The notes: generated by a model not told the origin, from the sequence alone. Shown: positions 1 to 12,105, counted from the stretch's first letter. The stretch: DNA of 64,000 nucleotides from Timema cristinae (GCA_039000515.1 JBCFYV010000012.1:117787849-117851848); one strand, 5' to 3'. Numbers and translations are program-made.

Positions 1-1267
1 ATAAAAATAAAACACTATACCATTGGGTACTAATTATTTTAAGGGCGTCTTATTATAACTTCAACCTATTCAACATCCTTTCAATAAATTAAAAAACCTA
101 GCTATGTATATCTTGAACAAATTTAATCCAAGTTTGACACCTTATCTCAATTATAAGCACCTCTCACCACAGAACTGAAGTTCCGAGAATCGAATCCCGG
201 CATGACTAAAACATTTACCAATGGTGAAATTTAAATTTGCGGGAATGCGTATTGTGTCTGTTCTAATATTAAGTTAGCTTGTAATTCACGTTATATAACC
301 TGTCGCTTCTGATAATGCTCACTAAATATACAAAAATAAAAACTTAAATTTTCTATTTAAATCTAACTTAATCGCGCGAAGAAACTTTCACTATATTTTG
401 ATTTTATTTCTAATCTAAAGATGATATCTATAATGTTTGAAAAAACTATATATATATATGTTTGTGTCCACCTAGTGACGCACTCAGAAATTTACTTTAG
501 GTAGGGCATACAATCAAGGCCATAGCCAGAATAAAATTTAGGGGAAAAGGGGGTTTTGGCGTCACCCTCACCTTCAAACCTCTGGAAGATGCATTAGTAT
601 TAATTACCTATATATTTATTTTCATGAAAACTAAAGGCAACTATTAAATAACATAGTTTCTGTAAATGACTATGTTTTAGTTTATAGTAGGTATTTATAA
701 TAAAAAAAACTCAAATCTGTTAAATTTATCCATTGCTTTTTTTATTTATGAATAAAGGAGGAGGAAAATGTATAGCTTTAAAAGATAGTGTTATTTTGAA
801 CTGTAGAACCATTTTGATAACATCTGCTCGTTATAAATAGCTAATTATAGCTTCCAGAAGTGTATAGGATTTTCTAATTTTTCCAGAGATTAAAGTTGGT
901 AGGAAATTGTTATTTTATTAACTATTATTGTTTGAAATAAATTTTAATTCATCATCGGTTTCATGTTATGTTTTAAGGCCTCTAAAGTAGCATTTTTCAA
1001 ACTGGGCTCCGCCTTAGTTATCTGAGGCTACGTGGGGCAATTTTATAATGTTATTTAGTTTTTCACATTATAAAATAGCATCATTAATTAGGATTGCCAA
1101 CTTTTTTTAAAATCTAGATAAATTATACATGCCACACAAGCTACTAATAAATAAATATATATTGATTTAGATTATGCATTTTTCAATGTGAACTTTTTGC
1201 ACAAAGTGGTGGGGAAGTGTAGTTTTTCTTTTATATTTATTCAAGTATTAAGTTATAAACCGATAAT
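1..1267. repeat. Left copy of a 1.27-kb direct duplication
   Basis: This stretch recurs at 5042-6307 in the same orientation. By eye the only difference is about one base in the TA-run near 447 (5487 in the second copy). The left boundary lies at or beyond the window edge. The right boundary is sharp, just after 'cgataat', where this copy enters a 76-bp tandem array and the other copy continues into different sequence. No coding potential is visible. It could be a recent segmental duplication, the long terminal repeats of a non-autonomous element, or an assembly duplication. Confidence 0.9.
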
Positions 1268-1545
1268 GCCATCATTTCCAACCCACAACACGTGTCCGTT
1301 TAGCTTTGACTTTATTGGTTTATACTTTATTTTATTTATCAATGCCAACATTTCCAACCCACAACACGTGTTTGTCTGGCTTTGAATTTCTTTGTTTATA
1401 CTTTATTTTATTTATCAATGCCAACATTTCCAGCCCACAGCACGTGTTCATTTAGCTTTGACTTTATTTGTTTATGTTTATTTTATTTGTCAATCCCAAC
1501 AGTTTAGGCCCACGAGATGCGTCTGTTAAGCTTTGATCTAGTTGC
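1266..1545. repeat. 76-bp tandem repeat, about 3.7 copies
   Basis: Units start near 1266, 1342, 1418 and 1492, each with 'atgccaacatttcc' followed by a CACGTG (E-box) core within about 25 bases and a T-rich tail. The last unit is diverged. The array begins exactly where the 1.27-kb duplication ends. Confidence 0.8.
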
Positions 1546-2226
1546 TTCTTCTTTATTTGTAATATTCAAAGAATACGGTTTTACCTCCACTTAAACCGTT
1601 GAGTGTATATATACTAATAGAGGGAACGAAGGATAGGGAAAAACTCTACGCTGCTCATCCAATTTATTTCACTAGTTACATATCTCGCCGTTAGAAAGCG
1701 CTAGTACGCTTGTGACGCATCCTGACGGCCAGTTATGGTACTTTTTGAATATTACTCTCCCTCTTTGTCTAAAAGAAGAGAGGAATACTTCTCTTGTAAA
1801 AGAGGGATGGTAAGAATTAGGGGAGGTTGTAAGAAAACTGACCAGATAGGTTTTCTCAAGGTCTACTCTAAACTAACCGTAATCGGTTTTAGGGGTCGTT
1901 TACCTGTCATTCAATAACATTGCATTCAAACCAAACGATGTTTATTTTCTTAGTTTGCTAGTCTCTGAGGAAAATAAATCTTTAATAGTTATATAAATGA
2001 TAGTTTTTACTTTCATTTAGTTTAAATACAAAGATCTATTTATTAATATAAATATCACAATTATATTAATACAAAAACTTTTCTATCTTAAGCTAGGTGC
2101 TTTTTGAGTTCACAATATTGGCCACGCGTGGTATACTTAGGCAGGGGTTCTCAAATTCACGGCTCGCGGATCATATCTTGCTTGTCTGCAAAGCTTTTAA
2201 ATAAGTATTTGGCCTGCAGTTACACC

Positions 2227-2291
2227 AATACTCTCTCTCTCTCTCTCACTCACACACACACAAAGAGACACACACACACACACACACACAA
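2227..2291. repeat. (CT)n/(CA)n microsatellite
   Basis: A compound simple repeat, first CT then CA dinucleotides with a short AGA interruption. Confidence 0.9.
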
Positions 2292-4494
2292 TAATAGTTT
2301 AATTTTAGTATGAATATAATATTGATATAAAACACTTAAACCATTTCAAATGCGCTATTTTTTATCACTTTTTAAATAGTGGATTGTGGGGATTTTTGTT
2401 TACATATTTTAATAAATACTGCTTTGAGTGATTCTCTAACCCACATTAATATCTGGAAAATATAAGTTATGTAATATTTTAATTACATAGCATCAAATAG
2501 CTATTAAAGAGTTACATCAGTGGGCACGCGGATTAAACGTCAGATTATTATGATATAGTTAGCTGGTGTTGGGGAAGACAGGGTTAGAATTCCATCTGGA
2601 TGTACAGAGGGTGGATTTTTCCTATTTATGGTCTCGTATATTCCCGTTTCTCAAATGCAGTTACATTTCCTCCACATTATATGTTCCTCATCCCTTACTT
2701 ACTAGCGTTATTAAAATATGCTTAGTCAGGACGGCTGGTAAGATGCGTTACAAAAACAAAAGTACCTATAGAATATATGTATTTAATCAAACATGTTTGT
2801 ATATTCCGTGGTTCTCAACACGCCTCAAGTTTGTGAATCTGAATCTTCGGCTAGTGTGAGTTTGAGAAACACTGACGAAGGCAATATTTTTTTAGTTTAC
2901 TGATTCTCACACACCTTTTGAATGGTTCCCTTATAATTGCTCCAAATTTCAGCTTTCTATGTCATGAAGAAATGGGAAAATTTTCTGTACATCAATACTT
3001 ACCAACCAAACCCAACTTTTTCTTTAATAATTATTGGTAGACGTTTGGTGGGCTAGCTAGGTTTTGTTGTTGGGATAGCTTGTCTGTATAATAAATATTT
3101 GAGAAAAACTATTTTTTTTATTGCTTTGGCTCTTATTATTATTTTTTTTTTTCATGATACATATTTTTTCTTGCAAAACTTCTAGGTAGTAGAATACGTC
3201 GTACTTACACGAAAAACATTTCAATAATAAAAAATTGAAAACACTATAATGTTTCTACTTTATATGTTCATGCATATCACAGACATCATTACATTTTTTT
3301 ATGACTAAACTAATAATGCAAAACGCCATTATTGGGTGAAAAAGTTTTTAAAACCTTGCATATATATTTGCATAGGAAAATCAAAAATTATTGAGTGGGG
3401 GAGGGAGACACGCTAACTTTGCCTCTCTAACATTTTTAATATTAAATATTTGTTATTCAAAAGCTATTACGGTGCAAAACGCCATAAGTAGTTTCCATAC
3501 AAGACATTTACATTGACATTAAAAGGAGACAAATTGTAGATGTGTGTTTTTAAGGGAGGGGGCTACGCTCAACCATACCCACCACCCACCACTTTTATGT
3601 ATTTTTTTCCCTTGCAAACATATTATGGGGCCATACTTGGTGCAAAACAGAATATTAATATTTACATCAACAAAATAAAAAATTAATTGAGGATTGGAAC
3701 TACACTTAACCTGCTTTCTCACACACCTCCCTCCTATAACAATGGTCTGAGACTAGAAAACTAAAAAAGTGCCAAATTGTGGTATATTTCCATATCTAAT
3801 TTGAGGGGGTTGTATGGAAGCCAACTTGAGTGATCTGATATAGGCCCTAACTAAACCCCTTCAGGTTTATGTGGTTTGTGCTGACTTAGAGCACCATTTG
3901 GAGGACAGAAATATCCAACTTAAGAACAAATTAATAATATAAATCAAGACAGATAAATTTAAATATTTTGGGCATGTTTGATGCACAGTAAAAAAAAATA
4001 GAAACCAGTTTAGATATTATCATAAAATGCTTTTGATATAAGTACCAATTTACAAGAATCTGTCTTAAGAATAATATTTTGTAAAATATTAAATGAGTGT
4101 TTAAGGTTACATATAGATTTAAAAAATATAATACCTTTAAGAGAACAGTACAAGAGTTTTTAAAGTGATATACGTTTATCACTGTGGTCTATATCACCCA
4201 TTCAAGTGAGGCCCTTACTTAAATTTTGTACAATGACAAGATAGAAGAAGGTATGCATATACAAATTATAAGTTACAATTATAAGAATGGACATAATTCT
4301 AAAATACACATTTGTACAATTTGAAAATAGTTTTAACTATAGACTTCATTGTAGTTAAAATCTTTAAAAGGGTTTACGCTTAATTCAAAGTATTAAAAAA
4401 TTATTATTTTTAATCATAGTTGGTGCACACATAAGTTTAGTCCTCCCTTATAACCTCCTCATTACTTTATTAGACATCATGTATTCAAATCATT
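2292..4494. other. AT-rich stretch without recognised gene
   Basis: I see no conserved protein or RNA gene. Short open frames here are AT-rich and unrecognisable. Two places (about 3320 and 3475) share 'gcaaaacgcca', a hint of old repeats. Around 2565-2870 there is weak similarity to the tRNA-derived SINE body (group B below). Confidence 0.5.
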
Positions 4495-4705
4495 TCATTT
4501 ATTCATTTATTTGGGGCATTTAACGTGCACTTTCTAAACCGACTTATAAACTAGATTAAATCTAGAACAGATTCAACCCTGTGAAAGCGAAAACGCATAG
4601 TTCAGTTCACCAATGATAATGTTTTAGGCCATGCCAGGAATCGAAACCAGGACCTTTATCTAAGTATGAAAACACGCTACCAACTGATCTAAAGTGTCAG
4701 ACCAT
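4495..4705 (-). mobile_element. tRNA-derived SINE, group C (degenerate)
   Basis: On the minus strand the head has an A-box-like 'gatcagttggtagcg' and a B-box-like 'ggtttcgattcctgg'. It is followed by the group C body with 'cggtttagaaagtgcacgtt' and 'aaatgcccc'. Related copies lie at 30690, 35640 and 40115. The copy is old, and its limits are approximate. Confidence 0.5.
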
Positions 4706-4859
4706 GTATTAAAATCAACATTTAGTACAGTTTATGTGTTGTCAACAAAACATTTATAGATACGTGATAAAAATGATACCTCTGTACACAAATAAAAACG
4801 GGTACCTTGGTATTAACGCTGTAAGCTACCTGGTCTCATAAGTCATCACACTCAAAATA

Positions 4860-5041
4860 TAACTTGTTTTTTGTGACGTGGAGGTCAGGGCTTGAATTCC
4901 TGTTTTGTGTACTGAGGGACGATTTTCCTATCTCTTTCTCCACTCAAATTCGTGTACATTTCCTTTTAAATACACCTTTCTAATTTACTTTATTATTGTA
5001 AAGAGTCGGATAGCTCGGACCTTCAGTAAGATGCGGTGTAC
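4860..5041 (+). mobile_element. tRNA-derived SINE, group B (degenerate, headless)
   Basis: The body runs through 'tgtactgaggg', 'ttttccta', 'tctttctccactc' and 'gtaagatgcggtg', the order found in better group B copies such as 45660-45905. The tail abuts the second copy of the 1.27-kb duplication. Confidence 0.5.
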
Positions 5042-6307
5042 ATAAAAATAAAACACTATACCATTGGGTACTAATTATTTTAAGGGCGTCTTATTATAAC
5101 TTCAACCTATTCAACATCCTTTCAATAAATTAAAAAACCTAGCTATGTATATCTTGAACAAATTTAATCCAAGTTTGACACCTTATCTCAATTATAAGCA
5201 CCTCTCACCACAGAACTGAAGTTCCGAGAATCGAATCCCGGCATGACTAAAACATTTACCAATGGTGAAATTTAAATTTGCGGGAATGCGTATTGTGTCT
5301 GTTCTAATATTAAGTTAGCTTGTAATTCACGTTATATAACCTGTCGCTTCTGATAATGCTCACTAAATATACAAAAATAAAAACTTAAATTTTCTATTTA
5401 AATCTAACTTAATCGCGCGAAGAAACTTTCACTATATTTTGATTTTATTTCTAATCTAAAGATGATATCTATAATGTTTGAAAAAATATATATATATATG
5501 TTTGTGTCCACCTAGTGACGCACTCAGAAATTTACTTTAGGTAGGGCATACAATCAAGGCCATAGCCAGAATAAAATTTAGGGGAAAAGGGGGTTTTGGC
5601 GTCACCCTCACCTTCAAACCTCTGGAAGATGCATTAGTATTAATTACCTATATATTTATTTTCATGAAAACTAAAGGCAACTATTAAATAACATAGTTTC
5701 TGTAAATGACTATGTTTTAGTTTATAGTAGGTATTTATAATAAAAAAAACTCAAATCTGTTAAATTTATCCATTGCTTTTTTTATTTATGAATAAAGGAG
5801 GAGGAAAATGTATAGCTTTAAAAGATAGTGTTATTTTGAACTGTAGAACCATTTTGATAACATCTGCTCGTTATAAATAGCTAATTATAGCTTCCAGAAG
5901 TGTATAGGATTTTCTAATTTTTCCAGAGATTAAAGTTGGTAGGAAATTGTTATTTTATTAACTATTATTGTTTGAAATAAATTTTAATTCATCATCGGTT
6001 TCATGTTATGTTTTAAGGCCTCTAAAGTAGCATTTTTCAAACTGGGCTCCGCCTTAGTTATCTGAGGCTACGTGGGGCAATTTTATAATGTTATTTAGTT
6101 TTTCACATTATAAAATAGCATCATTAATTAGGATTGCCAACTTTTTTTAAAATCTAGATAAATTATACATGCCACACAAGCTACTAATAAATAAATATAT
6201 ATTGATTTAGATTATGCATTTTTCAATGTGAACTTTTTGCACAAAGTGGTGGGGAAGTGTAGTTTTTCTTTTATATTTATTCAAGTATTAAGTTATAAAC
6301 CGATAAT
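5042..6307. repeat. Right copy of the 1.27-kb direct duplication
   Basis: Matches 1-1267 almost base for base (offset 5041, then 5040 after a single indel near 5487). Beyond 6307 this copy reads on into sequence absent from the first copy. See the finding for possible explanations. Confidence 0.9.
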
Positions 6308-6392
6308 ACCAGTGTGAACATTTTTATGAGCGTTCAAACATTTATTTTTTCTGGTACAAAGGCTCCTTCGGTCTAAAATGTGAGAGCCCCTG
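5990..6392 (-). mobile_element. Possible hAT-like element end
   Basis: On the minus strand the stretch begins 'caggggctctcacatttta', a CAGGGG-type terminus as in many hAT elements. It runs to a 'ggcggagcccagtttgaaa' segment. A similar segment with 'ggttcccaaactt' and 'ggagcccttgg' is at about 43365-43690. The inner part lies inside the duplicated 1.27 kb. Assignment rests only on these resemblances. Confidence 0.3.
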
Positions 6393-8404
6393 GTCTAAGT
6401 CAATATATGTTAATGTGTTGAATAACACGCTCTGGTAGCTTTGTCAGTTCGAAGAACTTTAGTATTAACTTTAACCGAAATTGGGTGGGGTGCGAGTGAT
6501 TCTGAAGTTTCTATAAGCGAGGTCCTCGGTGTAATAACCCATATCTTGTGTTAAAAGCCTTAAAAACTAAAACGAACTTAATTACCAGAATGGTGGCTAC
6601 TAGTTATATACATTTTCTTGTATACAATGTATGGAAGCTACTATGGTTGTGCTTTTTTCAAATGAGAATATGAGAGGCACTTTTAATATCTGTATGTGTG
6701 TGTGCGTGTGTTTTGAATACAAAGTCTTAAAATGGAGCCTATGTATCCCACTCATCTTCTGTGTCTTATGTTTTAGTTATACAGTATATGATTTATGTTT
6801 TTATTGACATTATTAGAGGTCATGGGGGAAGGTGCCCAGTTTACCCCACCCCCTTGGGTGCGCCTCTGGTTCTAAGTAAACGCTTAGTGAGAGAAGGGCA
6901 TTTTATCATAGATATAATTAATTTATAAAATATGACAGTTATTTCAATGGTTTTTATGAACTTATAATACCCCTTTTTCTCGTAAAGAGAAAAAAAAAAT
7001 CAAAATTCTATTTATCGGTTTTTATTTAATTAAAGGATACTAAACTTTTAGTTCAACACCCATTAAAAAAAAGGTTTAGATTATATATATATATATAATG
7101 TTAACAATGAATAGTTTTTGAGTCATTGTGTTAAAGGAGTCCCGCATTTTATATAGCAAGAATAGTATTTATCTTAAAAATTGTAATCCAAGTTTAAATG
7201 TAATTATAATTATACAAAAATGTACATTTGTTATATTTGAATATGATGTATTTTCACTGTCTAAAATATGTTTTTCAAGTAAATAGAGTAAGCTCTAGTA
7301 GTGTTGTTTTTTCATTGTATCTTCACGCCAGTCAATGCTTTCCACATTTAATAGCAATTAGAAGGTAGGTATGAGGAAGATAGAATTATGAGAAGTACCC
7401 TCGTTTGCGTGGAAATAGCGGGAAACCATTTATGAAAAATTACCATCAGTTCACCGTGTAATTGAGCAGCCGCGATGTGCACATTTTTGTCCTCGATTCA
7501 TTATTTCATAGAACAAATCTTTCTTCTAAAAATTTAGATGAATTATTTAAAAATATATATCACTCAACTTTACACAAAAATATACAAATCTATACATTAT
7601 TTAATCTATATAAAGCAAAGGATGAAGCAAGACAGAGGTGCCCACCTACAACTCGTGAAACTCAAAACAAATTATGTCAGCGGGTTTGAAAAAGAACCAA
7701 AGGGAAGTGGCCAGGGAACAATGAATTTTTGTCTCGCTTTACTTCAAGGTCGTTTGCTATTATTAGGAATGGAGGGAGGAAAGGGCTGCTGGCTCTTCCC
7801 ACCCTTCAAAGTCTCTTGTAGAGTGCGACGGAGAAGAGAGAAAGAGAATATTTTAGCCGGTTTACCCCTAGGCTATTACAGTGACACTTTCTGGTGTTGG
7901 AGAACACAAGCGATCCTAGCGGCGAGATATTTTCTACTAATCTAAGCTCGTCAGTTTTTTTAGCTGGGCTGGCGACTTCTTGTAGTATATATACATTCAA
8001 CGCTTAAACTACTAGGGACTGCTTACCCCTTAGTAATTGTTTTTACCGGTTTACAAAGGTGGTGTCTTACTTCTAATAAAATAATACATGGTTACGCAGG
8101 CTAGTCAAGCGATTCAGTGATTCAAGAAGGCAAATGCATCTATTTGAAACACACCCATGTTACACGACCTCAAAGTTTTCGAGAGGTTATCAGAGGGAAT
8201 TAGTTATCGCAGTGACGTTAAGTTTTAAGCCTTAATACATGGACTTAAAATCTCTTGGAACAGTGCCTGATAAAATAACAAGTATAACAATAGGCTATTG
8301 ATTCATGGATACTATCGCAGATACTATGACCTCTGACCGCCAAACTGCTGATAAAGACAAAGACGTTTCCTCTCCCTCTGAACACAAATAAAACCTCTTT
8401 ACAT
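6393..8404. other. AT-rich stretch, no recognised gene
   Basis: No conserved exon of the SLC26 gene was recognised here on the minus strand, although later exons of that gene must lie downstream on this side. The open frames near 7460-7945 show no recognisable domain. A (TA)n run is at about 7080-7100. The segment 'gcggcgagatat' near 7920 has a faint inverted counterpart at about 1687, so part may be an old repeat. Confidence 0.45.
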
Positions 8405-9784
8405 GAACATTAAGACGAGAGGACTACGTCACACTCCACTAAGATTATCGTGAGGAGGACTTACACAACAAGGGGACTGTGTCGTACTCCACCATGAATA
8501 TCATGATGAGGACTTACTGGAAGTCCTCCACAACAAGGGGACTATGTCACTCCACCATGAATATCGTGATGAGGACTTACTGGAAGTCCTCCACAACAAG
8601 GGGACTATGTCGTACTCCACCAAGAATATCGTGATGAGGACTTACTGGAAGTCCTCCACAACAAGGGGACTATGTCACTCCACCAAGAATATCGTGATGA
8701 GGACTTACTGGAAGTCCTCCACAACAAGGAGACTATGTCACTCCACCAAGAATATCATGATGAGGACTTACTGGAAGTCCTCCACAACAAGGGGACTATG
8801 TCACTCCACCATGAATATCATGATGAGGACTTACTGGAAGTCCTCCACAACAAGGGGACTATGTCGTACTCCACCATGAATATCATGATGAGGACTTACT
8901 GGAAGTCCTTCACAACAAGGGGACTATGTCGTACTCCACCATGAATATCGTGATGAGGACTTACTGAAAGTCCTCCACAACAAGGGGACTGTGTCGTACT
9001 CCACCATGAATATCATGATGAGGACTTACTGGAAGTCCTCCACAACAAGGGGACTATGTCACTCCACCAAGAATATCGTGATGAGGACTTACTGGAAGTC
9101 CTCCACAACAAGGGGACTATGTCACTCCACCAAGAATATCATGATGAGGACTTACTGGAAGTCCTCCACAACAAGGGGACTATGTCACTCCACCATGAAT
9201 ATCATGATGAGGACTTACTGGAAGTCCTCCACAACAAGGGGACTATGTCGTACTCCACCATGAATATCATGATGAGGACTTACTGGAAGTCCTTCACAAC
9301 AAGGGGACTATGTCACTCCACCATGAATATCGTGATGAGGACTTACTGGAAGTCCTCCACAACAAGGGGACTATGTCGTACTCCACCATGAATATCGTGA
9401 TGAGGACTTACTGAAAGTCCTCCACAACAAGGGGACTGTGTCGTACTCCACCATGAATATCATGATGAGGACTTACGGGAAGTCCTCCACAACAAGGGGA
9501 CTATGTCGTACTCCACCATGAATATCGTGATGAGGACTTACTGGAAGTCCTCCACAACAAGGGGACTATGTCGTACTCCACCATGAATATCATGATGAGG
9601 ACTTACTGGAAGTCCTCCACAACAAGGGGACTATGTCACTCCACCAAGAATATCGTGATGAGGACTTACTGGAAGTCCTCCACAACAAGGGGACTATGTC
9701 ACTCCACCAAGAATATCGTGATGAGGACTTACTGGAAGTCCTCCACAACAAGGGGACTATGTCGTACTCCACCATGAATATCAT
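8405..9784 (-). repeat. Minisatellite made of an SLC26 exon end plus its splice donor, about 21 copies
   Basis: Units of 63 or 65 bp differ by 'gtcactcc' versus 'gtcgtactcc'. Unit landmarks 'gtcct(c/t)cacaac' fall at 8523, 8586, 8651, 8714 and so on to 9738, about twenty in all, with two degenerate units at the left end. Read on the minus strand, each unit is about 52 bases of exon, encoding roughly MIFMVEYDIVPLLWRTS, followed by about 13 bases of intron starting GTAAGT. The right-most copy (9733-9784) is the authentic exon end, because it joins uniquely to the upstream exon sequence. Some units read 'caccaagaat' instead of 'caccatgaat'. Confidence 0.93.
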
Positions 9785-9873
9785 GGCGCAGACGATGAGT
9801 CCAGCCAGGCTGGCTCGAGGTATAAAAGCGAAGGTTGACGTCAGAAAGGCGAGGGTCAGCATGATGAAAGCTC
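9733..9873 (-). CDS. SLC26 transporter exon, late transmembrane segments, ending in the minisatellite
   Basis: The exon follows a good acceptor (ttttgtttgcag) and ends at the first GTAAGT of the array. It encodes about 47 residues: GAFIMLTLAFLTSTFAF, then IPRASLAGLIVCAMIFMVEY, then DIVPLLWRTS. In SLC26A11 the matching stretch is the membrane segment before the IPKSALAAVI motif and the cytoplasmic 'LWR' turn. Phase 1 at both ends fits the upstream exon (G|GA codon). The next exon, expected to resume with the last membrane helices and then the STAS domain, was not found at lower coordinates and is probably outside the window. About twenty further copies of its end and donor follow downstream; the first two extra units are 63 bp and stay in frame without a stop. 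Confidence 0.88.
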
Positions 9874-9960
9874 CTGCAAACAAAATGGTAGAAGTTACTA
9901 TCAGTACCTGCTAAAGATGACACAATGTATCTAGTCAGAAGAAGCAAGATGGGGACGCAC

Positions 9961-10122
9961 CTGTAAATAATCCTCCCAGCGTGGTGCGTACCCCTGAGGC
10001 GTTGTTGACGGCCGTGCGGGTGAAAGATCCTGTCACTGGCATGGACCGGACAAAGGAGCCGCCCATGTTGCACAGACCTAGAGCTATCAGCTCCTGGGTG
10101 GCATCCACAGGCTTGCCTTTGG
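9961..10122 (-). CDS. SLC26 transporter exon with the VDATQEL / PVTGSF motifs
   Basis: Encodes about 54 residues running AKGKPVDATQELIALGLCNM, then GGSFVRSMPVTGSFTRTAVN, then ASGVRTTLGGLFTG. These are hallmark blocks of SLC26/SulP transporters (human SLC26A11 has DANQELLAIGLTNM and PVTGSFGRTAVN), in the half of the fold that lines the anion site. The donor is ACAG|GTGCGT in phase 1. The acceptor is gttcgcag|CCAAAGG, which completes a GCC codon with the G left by exon 12660-12824. No frameshift is seen. Confidence 0.92.
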
Positions 10123-10599
10123 CTGCGAACATTGCAAACACGCTCGTTTTAATAACCTTCTCGCTACTTCTAGTTTACTGATACAACATCTTTCAGTCAA
10201 TATGCAATAAAACCTACAACATCATGTTCTAATATGACGTCATAACCACAGGGAAACCGTTGCAAGGAGCTTTGCTAGCCATGCACAGTGTAATGTTATT
10301 GATTTGCCCCTAAAGAATATGTGAGAGCATTGACAATAATATCGTCCTAATTTTATAAACGTATCTTATTTAATTTAAATTATAATCTATGACATGGCGC
10401 TTGAAGCACTTTTTCTTCCAAGAAGGTACACGCTACTATAAGTGACGTCAGAGTGTACCAGTCAAGTCAAGTTGACAATATAAGATTTTTAAATAATAAC
10501 TTCCTCTTCTCGAATGATCGAATAGAGATTTTAAAAAGTAACTTGAGTCAGTTTCCGGCTCTCAAACCTCTTAGTAACACCGAGATGTTTTTGTCTTGT

Positions 10600-11065
10600 A
10601 TTTTAATTTTTTATAACACAACCTTCTAGAAGCTTCCATGAGTAATGGATATATATATACAAAGAATGGTGCAATGATAGGGCACTAGGAGTCCAGTCCT
10701 TGAAGTACTCGGGACTGCAGCTCCTGTCCGCGATCCCTACGATCGTGCTATAGTTCGCGTAAATAGTTCGTCGACGACATGATCTATTTTCTCCTGGAAT
10801 AAACTGAGATTTAGAAATAAAAACATGTCAACATAATAAGTGTGTATTCATTGATACAATATTCTAATCATCAGTAAACTCTTCAATTAGTGCTCGACCA
10901 CGGGGCAATTATCAGCTAATTAAACGGTAATATCTCATCAATTGTGACCCAAGACAGGTATCCGTAAGTCCGAAACTTCATAATTGGCGCCCATCACGGT
11001 GCGAGAAGAACAATAACGTCATAATTGGCGCCCATCGCGGGGCGAGAAAGACAAAAACGTCATAA
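10600..11065 (+). mobile_element. LTR retrotransposon remnant (LTR-like block plus primer-binding-site-like sequence)
   Basis: The block has a TATATATATA run at about 10650, a polyadenylation-like AATAAA near 10800 and, after about 10978, 'ttggcgcccatcacgg', which resembles the TGGCGCCC primer-binding site following the left LTR in Ty3/gypsy-type elements. The 41-bp piece with this site is repeated once more (10979, 11020). No gag or pol coding sequence follows. The LTR start cannot be fixed. It lies in an intron of the SLC26 gene, on the opposite strand. Confidence 0.4.
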
Positions 11066-11639
11066 CAGTCAAGGAGGAATTGTTATGTGCAAGTACAGGG
11101 GTTTAATATTACCGTTAATGGATAGAAAAAAATACTTTGACTTTACCGTTCCAAACATTTTTAATTGGCAAAGTAAGAACTTCACGATGTTTAGGTGAAA
11201 GCCACAATGTGAATAATCTCGTCGCTCGCCATACTTCGACTTCTTAAACACGTCCATCCAAGTAAAAGCAGTGTGTCGATAAGTTGTCCGTTGCTTTCCT
11301 CACTGAACCAGAAGGTACTATCGCACATCAGTCTGTCAAGTCCACCTTCACTGCTTTAATCACAGGGACTGGGTGTCTATTGAATGTTAATACTAGTAGA
11401 GTTCATACCTCTGCCAATTTCCTATTTATCAGAGCCATAAGTGGGACTGAAACAGATCATTGAAAGTAACAACTTGCTCTAGTCCATACAATGAGATATT
11501 GTCCATTGTAATTCACTCCTCATTTCCCTAGTACGCCTCTTCAGTGCTGCCTAGGCTTTACATCTAACGGTGGAACTGATGAGGAGCCAACCAACAATCG
11601 GGTTGAGTATTATTCATACATCACATAGCTCTATAAGTT

Positions 11640-11865
11640 CATCATCATCAGCCTGTGGCCGGGTCAGTTTAGTAAAATCTCTCCATATTCCTCTATCCTC
11701 CCACCACTCTTCCTCCTTTATTGCTTCCATTCTTCTCTCCTGTGCACACTTTCTGTTATCTGCTCCTTCCATATCTCATGTACTCCCTGTTCCCCCATTC
11801 TTTCCCAGATAACTTCATTCCTAATCTTGTTTCTCCTCGTGACAGCTAACATGCTCTGTTAGTTA
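11640..11865 (-). mobile_element. 3' end of a non-LTR retrotransposon (LINE)
   Basis: Same element as at 46790-47250, 47800-49620 and 60262-60555. Minus-strand landmarks are 'agcatgttagctgtcacgag', which in other copies encodes MLAVTRR, then an 'atggaagcaa' stretch, and a 3' end 'ctgacccggccacaggctg'. Heavily decayed. Confidence 0.65.
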
Positions 11866-12105
11866 ACGTTATTAACTAGTATAACTAGCATATTGTCTAG
11901 AAACTCACTTAATAAGAAGCTTTGCTATGAATATTAAGGCAACCAAGGATGCGCGCGCACATTGCAGGATGGTTATAACCACACTAGAGATGCTACTACC
12001 CGGCTTAAAGTGACGGCCTTCCGTTTCGGATGGAAAAAAATCCGGATAATACGGAATCCGTGTGTAAATAATTTTCAGCATAGGTTTGTCTCATGTAGCT
12101 ACGCC

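Noticed and set aside
8544..9391. Plus-strand frames of about 90-111 codons with MRTYWKSSTTRGLC repeats
   Set aside because: They are antisense readings of the SLC26 exon-derived minisatellite.
8405..9784. CRISPR-like array of regular repeats
   Set aside because: Units are contiguous without unique spacers, there are no cas genes, and the DNA is eukaryotic. The same applies to the 26, 33 and 48 kb arrays.
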